A DNA stretch of 64,000 nt from Actinocrispum wychmicini (GTDB lineage Bacteria > Actinomycetota > Actinomycetes > Mycobacteriales > Pseudonocardiaceae). The stretch covers positions 372,001 to 436,000 of the forward strand of contig NZ_SLWS01000003.1 of assembly GCF_004345645.1 (NCBI RefSeq), in the 5' to 3' direction. Position numbers and translations under genes: made by a program. Numbering within the stretch: position 1 is the first letter of the stretch; each line of letters begins with the position of its first letter. The notes under the pieces were generated by a model. It worked only from the letters and a program-made list of their open reading frames with translations, was not told where the DNA came from and did no database searches. Below, one piece after another: positions 34,555-44,277 of the stretch.

Positions 34555-35655
34555 TCACGACAACCACTCGGTGGAGGTGGTCACCTCCGCCAGCAGGTGG
34601 TGGATCGGCCGGACACCCAGTCCAGGGCCGGTCGGCACGGGCAGCCGGCCGTCCTGCAGCACGAACGGCTCGGTGATGTCGGTGCTGTAGTAGCGGTCCG
34701 AGGCCGACGTGTCGCCGGGCAGGGTGCAGCCCGGCAGCGCCGCGAGCGCGACGTTGGCGGCCCGGCCGAGCCCGGTCTCCAGCATCCCGCCGCACCACGC
34801 CGGCACCCCGTGCGCCGCGCAGACGTCATGGACGCGCCGGGCCTCCAGGTAGCCGCCGACCCGTCCGGGCTTGATGTTGACGATCTGGCACGCGCCGAGG
34901 GTGATGGCGGCCGCGGCGCTGCGGGCGGACGTGATCGACTCGTCCAGGCACACCGGGGTGGCCAGCACCTTGGCCAGTTCGACGTGGCCGAGCAGGTCGT
35001 CCTCGGGCAGCGGCTGCTCGATCAGCAGCAGGTCGAACGGGTCGAGCCGGGCGAGGTGCCGCGCGTCGCCCAAGGTGTACGCGGTGTTGGCGTCGACTTG
35101 GAGAAGCACATCGCCGAACCGCTCACGGACCGCCCGGACCGGCTCGACGTCCCACCCCGGTTCGATCTTCAGCTTGATCCGCACATAGCCGGCGGCCAGG
35201 TACCCGTCCACCGCGTCGAGCAGGGCGTCGATCGAGTCCATGATGCCGACCGACACACCGCACGGCACGTCCTCGTGTTCGGCACCGAGCTCCCGTGCCA
35301 ACGGCACGCCCCGGGCGCGCAGTTCCGCGTCCAGCACGGCCATCTCCAACGCGCCCTTGGCCATCGGGTGCCCATGGAACCGGCGCAGCGCGGGCGCGAC
35401 CGTCGTGGCGTCGAGCCGGTCCAACGCGGTCAGCGTGGGCACGAAGAACCGGCGCAGCACGTCCGCGCAGCCCTCCAGGTACTCCGGCGAGTACACCGGA
35501 TCGGACATGGCCACGCACTCGCCCCAACCCTCTTCCTCGTCGGTGACCGCCCGCAGCAGGAGCACCTCCCGGGCTTCCTGCGTACCGAACGACGTGCGGA
35601 ACGGCGCCACCAGCGGCATCCGGATCCACCGCAGCTCAACCCCGGTGAGTTTCAC
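34555..35655 (-). CDS. N-succinyl/N-acylamino acid racemase (enolase superfamily)
   Basis: 366 residues, MLE/OSBS subgroup. Catalytic residues: KxK in VRIKLKIEP (~163-165), metal ligands Asp in LLQVDANTAY, Glu in LLIEQPLPE, Asp in VCLDESI, and the second catalytic Lys in VNIKPGRVGG. The tail GDTSASDRYYSTDITEPFV with VPTGPGLGV is nearly that of the Amycolatopsis N-acylamino acid racemase (from memory). It racemises N-succinyl amino acids; many members also make o-succinylbenzoate, but no menaquinone genes are near. It overlaps the M20 peptidase gene, a context known for D-to-L amino acid conversion. Confidence 0.9.
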   Translation of the reverse strand: MKLTGVELRWIRMPLVAPFRTSFGTQEAREVLLLRAVTDEEEGWGECVAMSDPVYSPEYLEGCADVLRRFFVPTLTALDRLDATTVAPALRRFHGHPMAKGALEMAVLDAELRARGVPLARELGAEHEDVPCGVSVGIMDSIDALLDAVDGYLAAGYVRIKLKIEPGWDVEPVRAVRERFGDVLLQVDANTAYTLGDARHLARLDPFDLLLIEQPLPEDDLLGHVELAKVLATPVCLDESITSARSAAAAITLGACQIVNIKPGRVGGYLEARRVHDVCAAHGVPAWCGGMLETGLGRAANVALAALPGCTLPGDTSASDRYYSTDITEPFVLQDGRLPVPTGPGLGVRPIHHLLAEVTTSTEWLS

Positions 35656-36760
35656 CTGACTCCTCCAGAAGCTCTTCGATCAGGACAGCTAGCAGCGCGG
35701 TGCGGCCGGGGATCTCGTCGATCAGCACGTGTTCGTGGTCGGCGTGGGCGCCGCCGCCGGCCGCGCCCAGCCCGTCGAGCGTCGGGACACCGACGCCGGC
35801 GGTGAAGTTGCCGTCCGAGGCGCCGCCCACCGCGACCCCGGTCACCGGATCGAGGCCGAGGCCCTTGCCCAGCCGCTGGGCGCGGGCGAACAGGTCCATT
35901 GAAGCGCTGACCGGCAGCGGCGGCCGGTTCGGTCCGCCCAGAATCTCCAAGTTGGCGTCGGCCAGGAACGGGGTGAGCGCGTGCATCCGCTTGTCCACGC
36001 GCGCCTGCTCGGCCTCGTCGGTGACGCGCACGTCCACATGGAAGCTGCCCCGCGCGGCGACCGTGTTGGTGGTCGTGCCGGCCTTCAGCAGGGTGGGTGT
36101 CACCGTCGTACCTGCCTGCTCGTCGGCGAACTGGGCGACGACCGGGATCTGGTGCGCCAGTTCGAGCACCGCGTTGACGCCGAGGTGGGGCTCCAACCCG
36201 GCGTGCGCGGCCCGACCGATGGCGCGGACCTCGTACAACGACACGCCCTTGCGGGCGATCTTGAGCGCGCCGTCCGCCGCCGCCTCCAGCACCAGGGCCG
36301 CCGCACAGCCCGCGGCTTCCGCCTCGATCAGGGCGCGGGACGACGGCGAGCCCACTTCCTCGTCGCCGGTGATCAGCACTGTGACACCGGCGGGGTCGGC
36401 GAGCGCGGCCACCGCGTGCAGCGCCATCACCACACCGGTCTTCATGTCCAGGCAGCCGGGGCCGCGCAGGATGCCGCCGAGCGTCGAGAACGGATGAGAG
36501 GCCAACGATCCCACCGGCCACACGGTGTCGTGGTGGCCGAGGACGAGGACCCGTGCCGGTCCGGTGCCGAGCCGCCACCGCAGGTGCGGGCCGATCCGGT
36601 CGGGTGCCACGCCCAGGACCGTGGTCCCGAGCCGGGCCACCAGATCGGCACACGCGGCCACGGCGGCCGCGTCGGCGGACGGGGACTCCTGCCGCACCAG
36701 CCGCTCGATGTCGGCGAGGATCACCGGCAGTGACTTGGTGAACTGGTGTACGTCGGTCAC
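35636..36760 (-). CDS. M20-family metallopeptidase (carboxypeptidase/desuccinylase type)
   Basis: About 374 residues from GTG 36760, which overlaps the hydrolase stop (GTGA); ATG 36772 is also possible. M20 dinuclear zinc site: His and Asp in LGHHDTVWP, Asp in GCLDMKTG, catalytic Glu-Glu in ITGDEEVGSPSS. Dimerisation domain in the middle, final His in GGGAHADHEHV. Resembles glutamate carboxypeptidase and ArgE/DapE-like deacylases. Next to an N-succinylamino acid racemase it is best read as an N-succinyl-L-amino acid desuccinylase or dipeptidase (inference). Confidence 0.87.
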   Translation of the reverse strand: MTDVHQFTKSLPVILADIERLVRQESPSADAAAVAACADLVARLGTTVLGVAPDRIGPHLRWRLGTGPARVLVLGHHDTVWPVGSLASHPFSTLGGILRGPGCLDMKTGVVMALHAVAALADPAGVTVLITGDEEVGSPSSRALIEAEAAGCAAALVLEAAADGALKIARKGVSLYEVRAIGRAAHAGLEPHLGVNAVLELAHQIPVVAQFADEQAGTTVTPTLLKAGTTTNTVAARGSFHVDVRVTDEAEQARVDKRMHALTPFLADANLEILGGPNRPPLPVSASMDLFARAQRLGKGLGLDPVTGVAVGGASDGNFTAGVGVPTLDGLGAAGGGAHADHEHVLIDEIPGRTALLAVLIEELLEESGETHRG

Positions 36761-37644
36761 GCGCGCAGCCATTCGATCGCGCGCGCCGCCGCGAAGCCGA
36801 TGAAGTTGTCCCGCTCAGGAGCCTGCATACGCGTGTCGTACGCCTGCGTGAACACGCCGACCGCGTACCGGCCGCCGTCGGGGTACTCGACGACTCCGGC
36901 TTCGTTGCGGACCATCGGCAACGTGCCGGTCTTGCCGGACACACGGATGCCGTCGGTGTGGAAGCCCGACCGCAGCCGATGCGGCCACACCTGCAGTCCG
37001 AGCCAGTTGCGGACGTCGGCGCAGGCCTGTTCGGGCGCGGCCTGGTCGCGCCACACCATGGCCAGCAGCCGGGTGATCTCCTCGGCGGACGTCCGGCAGG
37101 TCTGGGCCGGGTCGAGAATGCGCAGCCGCAGGTAGTCCTCGCGAGTCAGGTCGCCGAACGTCTCTTCGGAGAACTCCGTGCCGAGGTCGTCGCGCACGGT
37201 CTGGAACAGCCCTTCGCAGTCGTGCGGCACGGCGGTGTGCGTGAAGCCCAGGCGCGCCAGCAGTTCGGCCACGGCCGGCAGTCCGACCTTGCCGACCACC
37301 AGGTCGGTGGCCACGTTGTCGCTGATGCCGATCATCAGGATGGCCAGGTCGTGCCAGGAGATGGTGACTTCGTGCCGGTAGGTGGCCAGGCCGTACGGCG
37401 ACATCGTGCCGGTGCCGGGCACGTACGTGACGCGTTCACCGAGGTCGATCTCGCCGGCCGCGGCCTGCCTGGCCAACTCCACTGCCACCGGCACCTTGAA
37501 CACCGAGGCCGCCACGACCGGCTGCGCGCCGTCGATGCCGATCCGCCGCGACCCGTCGATGTCGGTGGCGTGCAACCAGACCCGCACGCCCACCTCCTCC
37601 GCGCGGCGGGTGATCTCCTCGGTCACCTCGTGCGCTGTCTCCAT
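36757..37644 (-). CDS. Class A beta-lactamase-like serine hydrolase, cytosolic
   Basis: 295 residues with all three penicillin-recognising motifs: SxxK in AASVFKVPVAV, SDN in IGISDNVATDL, KTG in RVSGKTGTLP. No signal peptide is present from ATG 37644 (METAHEVTEE), nor in the short upstream extension, so unlike true beta-lactamases it is likely cytosolic. The omega-loop Glu cannot be assigned safely. First gene of the leftward operon; probably an amidase/peptidase acting on imported D-amino-acid-containing peptides, rather than antibiotic resistance (inference). Confidence 0.85.
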   Translation of the reverse strand: METAHEVTEEITRRAEEVGVRVWLHATDIDGSRRIGIDGAQPVVAASVFKVPVAVELARQAAAGEIDLGERVTYVPGTGTMSPYGLATYRHEVTISWHDLAILMIGISDNVATDLVVGKVGLPAVAELLARLGFTHTAVPHDCEGLFQTVRDDLGTEFSEETFGDLTREDYLRLRILDPAQTCRTSAEEITRLLAMVWRDQAAPEQACADVRNWLGLQVWPHRLRSGFHTDGIRVSGKTGTLPMVRNEAGVVEYPDGGRYAVGVFTQAYDTRMQAPERDNFIGFAAARAIEWLRA

Positions 37645-37814
37645 GGGCACTCCGCTCCTTGTGTGGGTGAAACCACAGTGCACAACCGCGGCGGCCCCGA
37701 GCGCTTCGTCGCGGCCGACGAACACCCCGGCGGACGGTTGTCGATCTCGACGGAGTCACCGCGCCCCGCCACGACCACGATTTGGGAATTCCTTGCGACG
37801 AGGCAGGTGGAACA

Positions 37815-39401
37815 ATGCGGTTGACCAGGATCGTGGCGTTGTTGTCGGTTACAGCGCTCGCGCTCGCCGGATGCGGCGGAACCAGCGCGGGACCACAAGG
37901 CAAGCGATCGGCGGGCGACGCCGACATACCGAAACTGACGTGGGCGATGTCCGGCGCGCCGCGGTCGTTGGACATCGCACACGGTTTGGACGCCCTGTCG
38001 AACACGGCGATCATGGCCGCGTTCGACTCGCTGCTGAACATGGACCATGACGGCAACCTCGTGCCGAACGTGGCCACCGCCTGGACCAGCCCGGACCCGC
38101 TGACCTACGTGTACACGCTGCGCCGCGACGTGAAGTTCTGGGACGGCAGCCCGATGACCGCCGAGGACGTCGCCTACTCGCTGCGCCGCCAGATCGACCC
38201 GGCGCAGGCCGCCGAGTCCCTGGTGTACCTCGGCGCGGTCCAGGACGTCACGGCCACTGGGCCCGACCAGGTCACGGTGAAGCTCTCCGCGCCCGACCCG
38301 AAGTTCAAGTACGTGCCGGCGCTGGTGTGGATGATCCAGAGCAAGTCCTACGCCCAGGCCGCGGGCAAGGACCTTGGTACGCCCGACAAGCCGGGGATGG
38401 GCACCGGGCCGTACCGGGTCACCCGGTTCTCGCCCGCCGACGGCGCGGACTTCGAGCGGTTCGACGGGTACTGGGGCGTGCGGCCGAAGGTGGTGAAGCT
38501 GAGCTGTAAGCCGATCGGCGACCCGGAGGCCCTGCGCCTGGCCATGACCGCCGGCGACGTGGACGGCACGTTCGGTGTGCCGCTGCAGGACGCCCGCAAG
38601 TGGGAACGCATGTCCGGTGTGTCGATGTCCTACACGCGCAGCATCGGTGTGAGCCTCCTGTCGATGGACGTCACCGCGGCGCCGTTCGACGACATCCACG
38701 TCCGGCGCGCGATCGCGTACTCGGTGGACCGGCAGGGGCTGCTGGAACCGCTGTACGGCGGTCGGGCCCGGGTGTCGGCCAGTCCGGTGGCGTCGCTGCA
38801 GCTCTCGTCCAAGGTGGGGCCGGAGCAGGCGGACAAGATCATCGCCGGGCTGCCGAACTACCCGTTCGACCTGGCGAAGGCCAAGGAGGAACTGGCGCGG
38901 TCGAAGTCCCCGGGCGGGTTCACCGTCGAGGTGCCCTACTCGACGTCGCAGCCCGCGGCGCGGCTGGTGCTCGAGAACCTCGCCCGCAACCTGGGCACGA
39001 TCGGCGTCACCCTGGTGCCCAAGGCAGTGCCCGAGCAGCAGTGGATCGCGACCATCGTCGCGCACAAGGATCTGAAGCTGCAGTACCTGGCCGTCGGCGG
39101 CGGCACGCCCTATCCCGGCGAGATGCTGCCGATCCTGTTCGGCAAGGCCGGAGCCGCGCCGAACGGCTTCAACGCCGCCAACATCACCACGCCCGACCTG
39201 GAGGCGAAGCTCGCCGCGCTGTCCGACGACGTCGGTCCGGTGCTGGACGTCATGCGGTTCAACGCCGAGGAACTGCCGTACGTGCCGCTGTTCGAGCAGG
39301 ACGCGGCGCACGCGTTGCGGTCCCAGTTCGTGTTCAGTCCCGGGCCGACCCCGTGGATGTCCGGTGTCAACTGGGTCACCTGGATCAAGCCGGCGGTGTA
39401 G
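37815..39401 (+). CDS. Peptide-binding lipoprotein of ABC importer (SBP_bac_5)
   Basis: 528 residues from ATG 37815. Lipoprotein signal MRLTRIVALLSVTALALAGC with lipobox LAGC; acylated at the Cys and anchored outside the membrane. Family-5 binding-protein features: SGAPRSLDIAHGLDALS, the conserved FDSLLNMDHDGNLVPNVA, and WDGSPMTAEDVAYSLRR. Binds di/oligopeptides and passes them to the two permeases that follow (4-bp and overlapping junctions). The 170-bp divergent gap before it holds TGTGG-N6-CCACA at 37662-37677, a weak candidate operator. Confidence 0.92.
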   Translation: MRLTRIVALLSVTALALAGCGGTSAGPQGKRSAGDADIPKLTWAMSGAPRSLDIAHGLDALSNTAIMAAFDSLLNMDHDGNLVPNVATAWTSPDPLTYVYTLRRDVKFWDGSPMTAEDVAYSLRRQIDPAQAAESLVYLGAVQDVTATGPDQVTVKLSAPDPKFKYVPALVWMIQSKSYAQAAGKDLGTPDKPGMGTGPYRVTRFSPADGADFERFDGYWGVRPKVVKLSCKPIGDPEALRLAMTAGDVDGTFGVPLQDARKWERMSGVSMSYTRSIGVSLLSMDVTAAPFDDIHVRRAIAYSVDRQGLLEPLYGGRARVSASPVASLQLSSKVGPEQADKIIAGLPNYPFDLAKAKEELARSKSPGGFTVEVPYSTSQPAARLVLENLARNLGTIGVTLVPKAVPEQQWIATIVAHKDLKLQYLAVGGGTPYPGEMLPILFGKAGAAPNGFNAANITTPDLEAKLAALSDDVGPVLDVMRFNAEELPYVPLFEQDAAHALRSQFVFSPGPTPWMSGVNWVTWIKPAV

Positions 39402-39404
39402 GCG

Positions 39405-40361
39405 ATGTTCGTACTGTCCTTCCTCGGCAGGCGGGTGCTGGCCGCGGCGCTGACGTTGCTGGTCACGTCGTTCCTGGTGTTCGTGTTGCTGGAGGTGGCT
39501 CCGGGCAGCCCGGAGCTGGTCCTGCTCGGCACCCGGCAGCCCACCCCGGAGCTCGTGCACGCGATCCGCGCGCAGAACCACCTGGACGACCCGTTCTTCA
39601 CCCGGTACTGGCACTGGCTGTCCGGTGCGGTGCGACTGGACTTCGGCCGGTCGGTGCGGTCCGGCCGCTCGGTCGGTGACATCCTGGCCGAACGGCTCGA
39701 CGTGACGGCGTTCCTCGGGCTGTACGCGTTCGTCCTGGTGATGGTGATCGCCGTGCCCGCCGGTCTGTTCGCCGCGATCCGACGGAACACCGCGTGGGAC
39801 CGTGGTGTCACCTTGGTGGCGTTGCTGGGAGTCAGCGCGCCGCCGTTCGCGGTCGGGTTGCTGCTGCTGACCGTGTTCGGGGTGGCGCTGGGCTGGTTCC
39901 CGGTGTTCGGCGCGGGCACCGGGTTCGCCGACCGGATCAGCCATCTCACCCTGCCCGCGGTCGCGCTGGCCGTCGCCGAGGTGGCGATCGTGGTGCGGCA
40001 GACCAGGGCGGCGGCCCTGGACGTGACCACAAAGGACTTCGTCACGTTCGCCCGCGCCCGGGGTCTGCCGCGGCGGCTGGTGCTCGGTCGGTACGCGCTG
40101 CGCAACTCGGCGCTGCCGGTGGTCACGTCGGCCGGGCTGGTGCTGGCGTTCTCGCTGACCGGCGCGGTGCTGGTGGAGGCGACGTTCTCGCTGCCCGGAC
40201 TGGGATCCCTGTTGGTGGAGTCGGTGACCACGAAGGACATTCCGGTGGTGCAGGGCCTGGCGCTGCTGGCCGCCGCGTTGATGGTCGGCGTGAACCTGCT
40301 CGTCGACCTGTGCTACCTCGGACTGGATCCGCGGATCCGGCACGCCGGAGGTGTCGGATGA
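39405..40361 (+). CDS. Peptide ABC importer permease (DppB type)
   Basis: 318 residues, six transmembrane helices. N-terminal FLGRRVLAAALTLLVTSFLVF and the DppB loop FFTRYWHWLSGAVRLDFGRS. The EAA loop RARGLPRRLVLGRYALRN contacts the ATPase. Length and motif order are typical. Starts three bases after the binding-protein stop; its stop overlaps the next permease start (ATGA). Confidence 0.93.
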   Translation: MFVLSFLGRRVLAAALTLLVTSFLVFVLLEVAPGSPELVLLGTRQPTPELVHAIRAQNHLDDPFFTRYWHWLSGAVRLDFGRSVRSGRSVGDILAERLDVTAFLGLYAFVLVMVIAVPAGLFAAIRRNTAWDRGVTLVALLGVSAPPFAVGLLLLTVFGVALGWFPVFGAGTGFADRISHLTLPAVALAVAEVAIVVRQTRAAALDVTTKDFVTFARARGLPRRLVLGRYALRNSALPVVTSAGLVLAFSLTGAVLVEATFSLPGLGSLLVESVTTKDIPVVQGLALLAAALMVGVNLLVDLCYLGLDPRIRHAGGVG

Positions 40362-41170
40362 TCAGTCGCTGGCTTTCGCCACTGGCACTGGGGATCGTGA
40401 TCGTCGCCGCGATCGCCGGATCCTGGCTCACCCCGTACGACCCGGGCGCGCAGGACCTGGCCGCCAGCGGCATGCCGCCCAGCGGCGCGCACTGGCTGGG
40501 CACCGACGACCTCGGCCGGGACGTGCTGTCCCGGCTCATCGCGGGAACGGCGAACGCGGTGCTCGGCCCGGTGCTGGTCGCCATCGGTGTGGCGGTGTTC
40601 AGCACGGCCATCGGGCTGTTCGCCGGTTACGTCGGCGGCTGGGTCGACTCGGCGATCATGCGCGTGATCGACCTGGTGTACGCCGTTCCGCCGTTGCTGG
40701 TGGCCATTGTGATGGTCGGCGTGCTGGGCGGCGGGTATCCGCTGGCGATAGTCGTGCTGATCGTGCTGGGCGTGCCCGCGGACGCCCGGATGGTCCGCAG
40801 TGCCGTGCTGGCACAGCGAAATCTCGCCTACGTGGAGTCCGCGCGAACCGTCGGCCTCAAACCCGCGCGGATCCTGTTCGCGCACTTGCTGCCGAACGTG
40901 CTACCGACGGTGGTGGCCAACTTCCTGTTGACCTTCGTCGGCGCCCTGGTCGGGCTCGCGGCCCTGGCGTTCCTCGGGCTCGGGGTCGGCACCGGCGCCC
41001 CGGACTGGGGCCGGATGCTGGCGGAGAACAAGGGCCTGCTGGACGTGAACCCGGCGGCGATGGCCGCGCCCGCGGCGGTGATCACCCTGGTCGCGGCGAT
41101 CGTCACCCTGCTCGGTGACCGCGTGTACGACCGGATGTCGGCGAGGGGGCGCGATGTTGGACGTTCGTGA
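40358..41170 (+). CDS. Peptide ABC importer permease (DppC type)
   Basis: 270 residues from ATG 40358. Typical DppC landmarks: N-terminal helix, AHWLGTDDLGRDVLSRLIAG, and the EAA loop ESARTVGLKPARILFAHLLP followed by LAFLGLGVGTGAPDWG. Partners the DppB-type permease to form the channel. The last 17 bases overlap the ATPase start, so the importer is tightly coupled. Confidence 0.93.
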   Translation: MISRWLSPLALGIVIVAAIAGSWLTPYDPGAQDLAASGMPPSGAHWLGTDDLGRDVLSRLIAGTANAVLGPVLVAIGVAVFSTAIGLFAGYVGGWVDSAIMRVIDLVYAVPPLLVAIVMVGVLGGGYPLAIVVLIVLGVPADARMVRSAVLAQRNLAYVESARTVGLKPARILFAHLLPNVLPTVVANFLLTFVGALVGLAALAFLGLGVGTGAPDWGRMLAENKGLLDVNPAAMAAPAAVITLVAAIVTLLGDRVYDRMSARGRDVGRS

Positions 41171-42932
41171 CTTGACCGTCCATATCGGACAGACAAGGCC
41201 GCTGGTGCGGGGCGTGTCGTTCCACGTCGGCGCGGGCGAGACCGTGGGTCTCGTCGGTGAGTCGGGCTCAGGTAAGTCCCTGACCGCCCGCGCGCTGGTG
41301 TCGCTGCTGCCGAACGGGCTGCGGGCCGGCGGGTCGGCCCTGCTGCACGGGCGGGAGCTGGTGGGGCGCGACCACCCGGCCGGTGTCCGTGGCCATCAGG
41401 TGGCGCTGCTGATGCAGGACCCGTTCACCATGCTCAACCCGTTGACCAAGGTCAGCACCCACATCCTGGAGAGCCTGCCCGGCGCGGCCGGCCGGACCGA
41501 GGTGGCCCGGCGGCTGGCCGAGGTCGGCATCGACGACCCGGCGGTGGCCGGGCGGTACCCGTTCCAGCTGTCCGGCGGGATGCGGCAACGGGTGGCGCTG
41601 GCCGCCGCCCTGGCCAAGGACCCGGGCCTGCTCATCGCGGACGAGCCGACCACGGCGTTGGACATGACCACCCAGCACGAGGTGCTGGCGTTGCTGCGGC
41701 GGATCCAGGTCGAACGCGGGATGGGCCTGGTGCTCATCACACACGACCTGCGGGTCGCTCGCGAGACATGCGATCGCCTACTCGTCATGTACGCGGGCAC
41801 GCTCGTCGAGTCCGTGTCGTCCGCGGCCTTGGACACCCCGGCGCACCCGTACACGGCGGGCCTGCTGCGGTCGGTGCCGTCGATCACTCATCGGCAACCG
41901 GTGCTGCTGGGTATCCCGGGCAGCGTCCCGGCCGCCGCGGACGTGACCGACCGGTGCCCGTTCGCCGACCGCTGCGCCTGGGCGGAACCCGCGTGCACGG
42001 CGCATGCCCCGGAGTTGGTGGATCTCGGTGGGCGGGCGACCGCCTGCCGGCGGCACCACGAGATCGACCTGACACCCGCGCCGGAAACCCCGCAGACGCC
42101 ACCGGAGACGTCGGACCAGCGCGACATTCTGCTCGACGTCCACGACCTGACGAAGGTCTACCGCTCGGTCGGGTTCCGGCGGACCGCGCACACCGCGCTG
42201 GCCGGCGTGTCGTTGCAGGTGGGCGAAGGCGAGTCGGTGGCCGTGGTGGGGGAGTCGGGGTCCGGGAAGACCACCCTCGCCAGGGCCGTGCTCGGGCTCA
42301 CCGATCCGACCGGTGGCCGGATCACCCTCGATGGGATCGACCTGACCTCCTACCGGAGACTGCGTGCCGGCGACCGGGCGCAAGCCCGTCGGGTGGTGCA
42401 ATGCGTCTTCCAGGACCCGTACTCGTCGCTCAATCCCGCGCACACCGTCGGATACGCTCTCCGCGAGGCCCTGCGCCAGCGCGGCGAACCCGTCCAGTCC
42501 GAAGTGGACGATCTGCTTTCGCTCGTGGGACTGCCGGGGGACTGTGCCGGCACATACCCTGAGGCGCTGTCCGGCGGGCAACGCCAGCGGGTCGCGATCG
42601 CGCGGGCCCTTGCCGTCCGGCCGAGGCTCCTGGTCTGCGACGAACCCGTTGCCGCGCTTGACGTGTCCGTGCAGGCCCAGATCCTTGAGGTGCTGCGCAC
42701 GGCCAACCGGGACCTCGGGATCGCACTGCTGTTCATCACCCATGACCTTGCCGTCGCCCGCCAGGTCACCGACCGCATGGTCGTCATGCGGCACGGCCTG
42801 GTGGTCGAGCACGGCACCACCGCCGGGGTGCTCGACGACCCCGTCCACCCGTACACCGTCCGGCTGGTCGAATCGATCCCCGGGGCCCACCGCCCCCGTG
42901 AGAACCAAGGAGAAGCCCATGTCCCGCAGTGA
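41154..42932 (+). CDS. Fused peptide ABC importer ATPase (DppD-DppF tandem)
   Basis: 592 residues from ATG 41154, with two complete ATPase domains in one chain. First (~1-310): GESGSGKSLTAR, LSGGMRQRVAL, LLIADEPTTALD, then the oligo_HPY Cys tail CPFADRCAWAEPAC. Second (~330-592): GESGSGKTTLARA, LSGGQRQRVAI, LLVCDEPVAALD. Peptide importers usually use two separate ATPases; fusion as here (like GsiA) is common in actinomycetes. Powers the DppB/C-type channel. Its 3' end overlaps the following serine hydrolase by 14 bp. Confidence 0.93.
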   Translation: MLDVRDLTVHIGQTRPLVRGVSFHVGAGETVGLVGESGSGKSLTARALVSLLPNGLRAGGSALLHGRELVGRDHPAGVRGHQVALLMQDPFTMLNPLTKVSTHILESLPGAAGRTEVARRLAEVGIDDPAVAGRYPFQLSGGMRQRVALAAALAKDPGLLIADEPTTALDMTTQHEVLALLRRIQVERGMGLVLITHDLRVARETCDRLLVMYAGTLVESVSSAALDTPAHPYTAGLLRSVPSITHRQPVLLGIPGSVPAAADVTDRCPFADRCAWAEPACTAHAPELVDLGGRATACRRHHEIDLTPAPETPQTPPETSDQRDILLDVHDLTKVYRSVGFRRTAHTALAGVSLQVGEGESVAVVGESGSGKTTLARAVLGLTDPTGGRITLDGIDLTSYRRLRAGDRAQARRVVQCVFQDPYSSLNPAHTVGYALREALRQRGEPVQSEVDDLLSLVGLPGDCAGTYPEALSGGQRQRVAIARALAVRPRLLVCDEPVAALDVSVQAQILEVLRTANRDLGIALLFITHDLAVARQVTDRMVVMRHGLVVEHGTTAGVLDDPVHPYTVRLVESIPGAHRPRENQGEAHVPQ

Positions 42933-44274
42933 AGAGATCGCCGCCTGGCTGCCCGGCCGGCTCGCCGAACTGATCGCCGAACACCGCGTGCCGGGCGCCC
43001 AGGCCGCGGTGCTCGTCGACGGCGAGATCGTGGACGCCGCGGCCGGCGTGCTCAGCACGACCACCGGGGTCGAGGTGACCACGGACGCGGTGTTCCAGAT
43101 CGGCTCGATCACCAAGGTCTGGACCGCGACCCTGGTCATGCAGTTGGTCGACGAAGGCCTGGTGGATCTCGACGAGCCGGTCGTGACGTACGTGCCGGAC
43201 TTCAAGGTGGCCGACCCGAAGGCCACCGCCACAGTCACCGTCCGCCAACTGCTCGACCACACGTCCGGCATCGACGGCGACCTGTTCAACGGCACCGGAC
43301 GCGGCGACGACGCCGTCGAGAAGTACCTGGCGACCATCACCGACGCCGAGCAGGTGCACGAACCCGGTGCGCTGTTCTCCTACTGCAACAGCGGATACGT
43401 CGTGCTCGGCCGGCTGGTGGAAGTGTTGCGCGGCAAGCCGTTCGGCGCGGTGCTGCACGAGCGCATCGCCGAGCCGCTCGGTCTGAAGCACGTCGCCGTG
43501 AACCCCGACGAGGCGATCATGTTCCGGGCCGCGGTCGGCCACATCGGCGAGGAGACCCCTGAGCCGGCGCCGTTCTGGTCGTTGGAGCCGTCGAACGCGC
43601 CCGCCGGCGCGATGCTCTCGATGCGTGCCCGGGACCTGCTGACCTGGGCGAAGGCGCACCTGGACGACGGCGGGCCGATCCTGAGCGCGGGCACCGCGAA
43701 AGCGATGCGCGTACCGCAGGTCGACGTGCCGTACACCGCGGGTCTCGCGAGCCAGTGGGGCTTGGGCTGGGAGCTGTTCGGCTTCGACGCCGGGGTCTTC
43801 GGCCACGACGGCGGCACCATCGGCCAGGTGGCGATGCTGCGGATCTCCGGTGATGCCAACGTCGTGGTCGTCCTGCTGACCAACGGCCTGAACGGTGGGG
43901 CGATGCACGACGACATCGTCGGCCGTGTGCTGCGCGACTACGCGGGCGCCGAACTGCCCGTCGAGGCGACACCGCCCGCACAGCCGGAGCCGTTGGACGC
44001 GTCCCGGGTCAGCGGGCTCTACCGGACCCCGATGCTCGACTTCGAGGTCACGGTCGACGACGACGGACGTGGCTGGGTCGAGATCCTGCCGCGCACCGAA
44101 CTGGACGGGATCGGGGTGCCCGAGGGCAAGACCGAGGTGGTCGCGTTGCGGGACGACGTCCTCATCGGTGCGGAGCGCCAGCACGGCCGACACCTGGCGT
44201 ACAGCCTGATCGAGCACAACGGCGCCCGCTACCTGTTCAACAGCCGCGCGGCCCGACGCGTCGAGGGTGCGTAG
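42919..44274 (+). CDS. S12-family serine hydrolase (D-aminopeptidase/esterase-like)
   Basis: 451 residues from ATG 42919 with AAGGAG eight bases upstream. Beta-lactamase/S12 fold: SxxK in QIGSITKVWTATL, YxN in LFSYCNSGYVVLG, third motif in GHDGGTIGQ. A C-terminal ~100-residue beta-rich domain follows (DASRVSGLYRTPML), as in D-aminopeptidases and EstB-like esterases. No signal peptide, so it acts on imported substrate. Sits directly after the importer ATPase; a D-aminopeptidase role fits the locus (inference). Confidence 0.85.
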   Translation: MSRSEEIAAWLPGRLAELIAEHRVPGAQAAVLVDGEIVDAAAGVLSTTTGVEVTTDAVFQIGSITKVWTATLVMQLVDEGLVDLDEPVVTYVPDFKVADPKATATVTVRQLLDHTSGIDGDLFNGTGRGDDAVEKYLATITDAEQVHEPGALFSYCNSGYVVLGRLVEVLRGKPFGAVLHERIAEPLGLKHVAVNPDEAIMFRAAVGHIGEETPEPAPFWSLEPSNAPAGAMLSMRARDLLTWAKAHLDDGGPILSAGTAKAMRVPQVDVPYTAGLASQWGLGWELFGFDAGVFGHDGGTIGQVAMLRISGDANVVVVLLTNGLNGGAMHDDIVGRVLRDYAGAELPVEATPPAQPEPLDASRVSGLYRTPMLDFEVTVDDDGRGWVEILPRTELDGIGVPEGKTEVVALRDDVLIGAERQHGRHLAYSLIEHNGARYLFNSRAARRVEGA

Positions 44275-44277
44275 CCG

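Noticed and set aside
37662..37677. TGTGG-N6-CCACA as the PucR operator
   Set aside because: Short, single and near the ribosome-binding site of the minus-strand gene; too weak to call without comparison.
37623..40343. A 906-codon minus-strand frame opposite the peptide-binding protein
   Set aside because: Shadow of the binding protein and DppB-type permease genes; no family resemblance.
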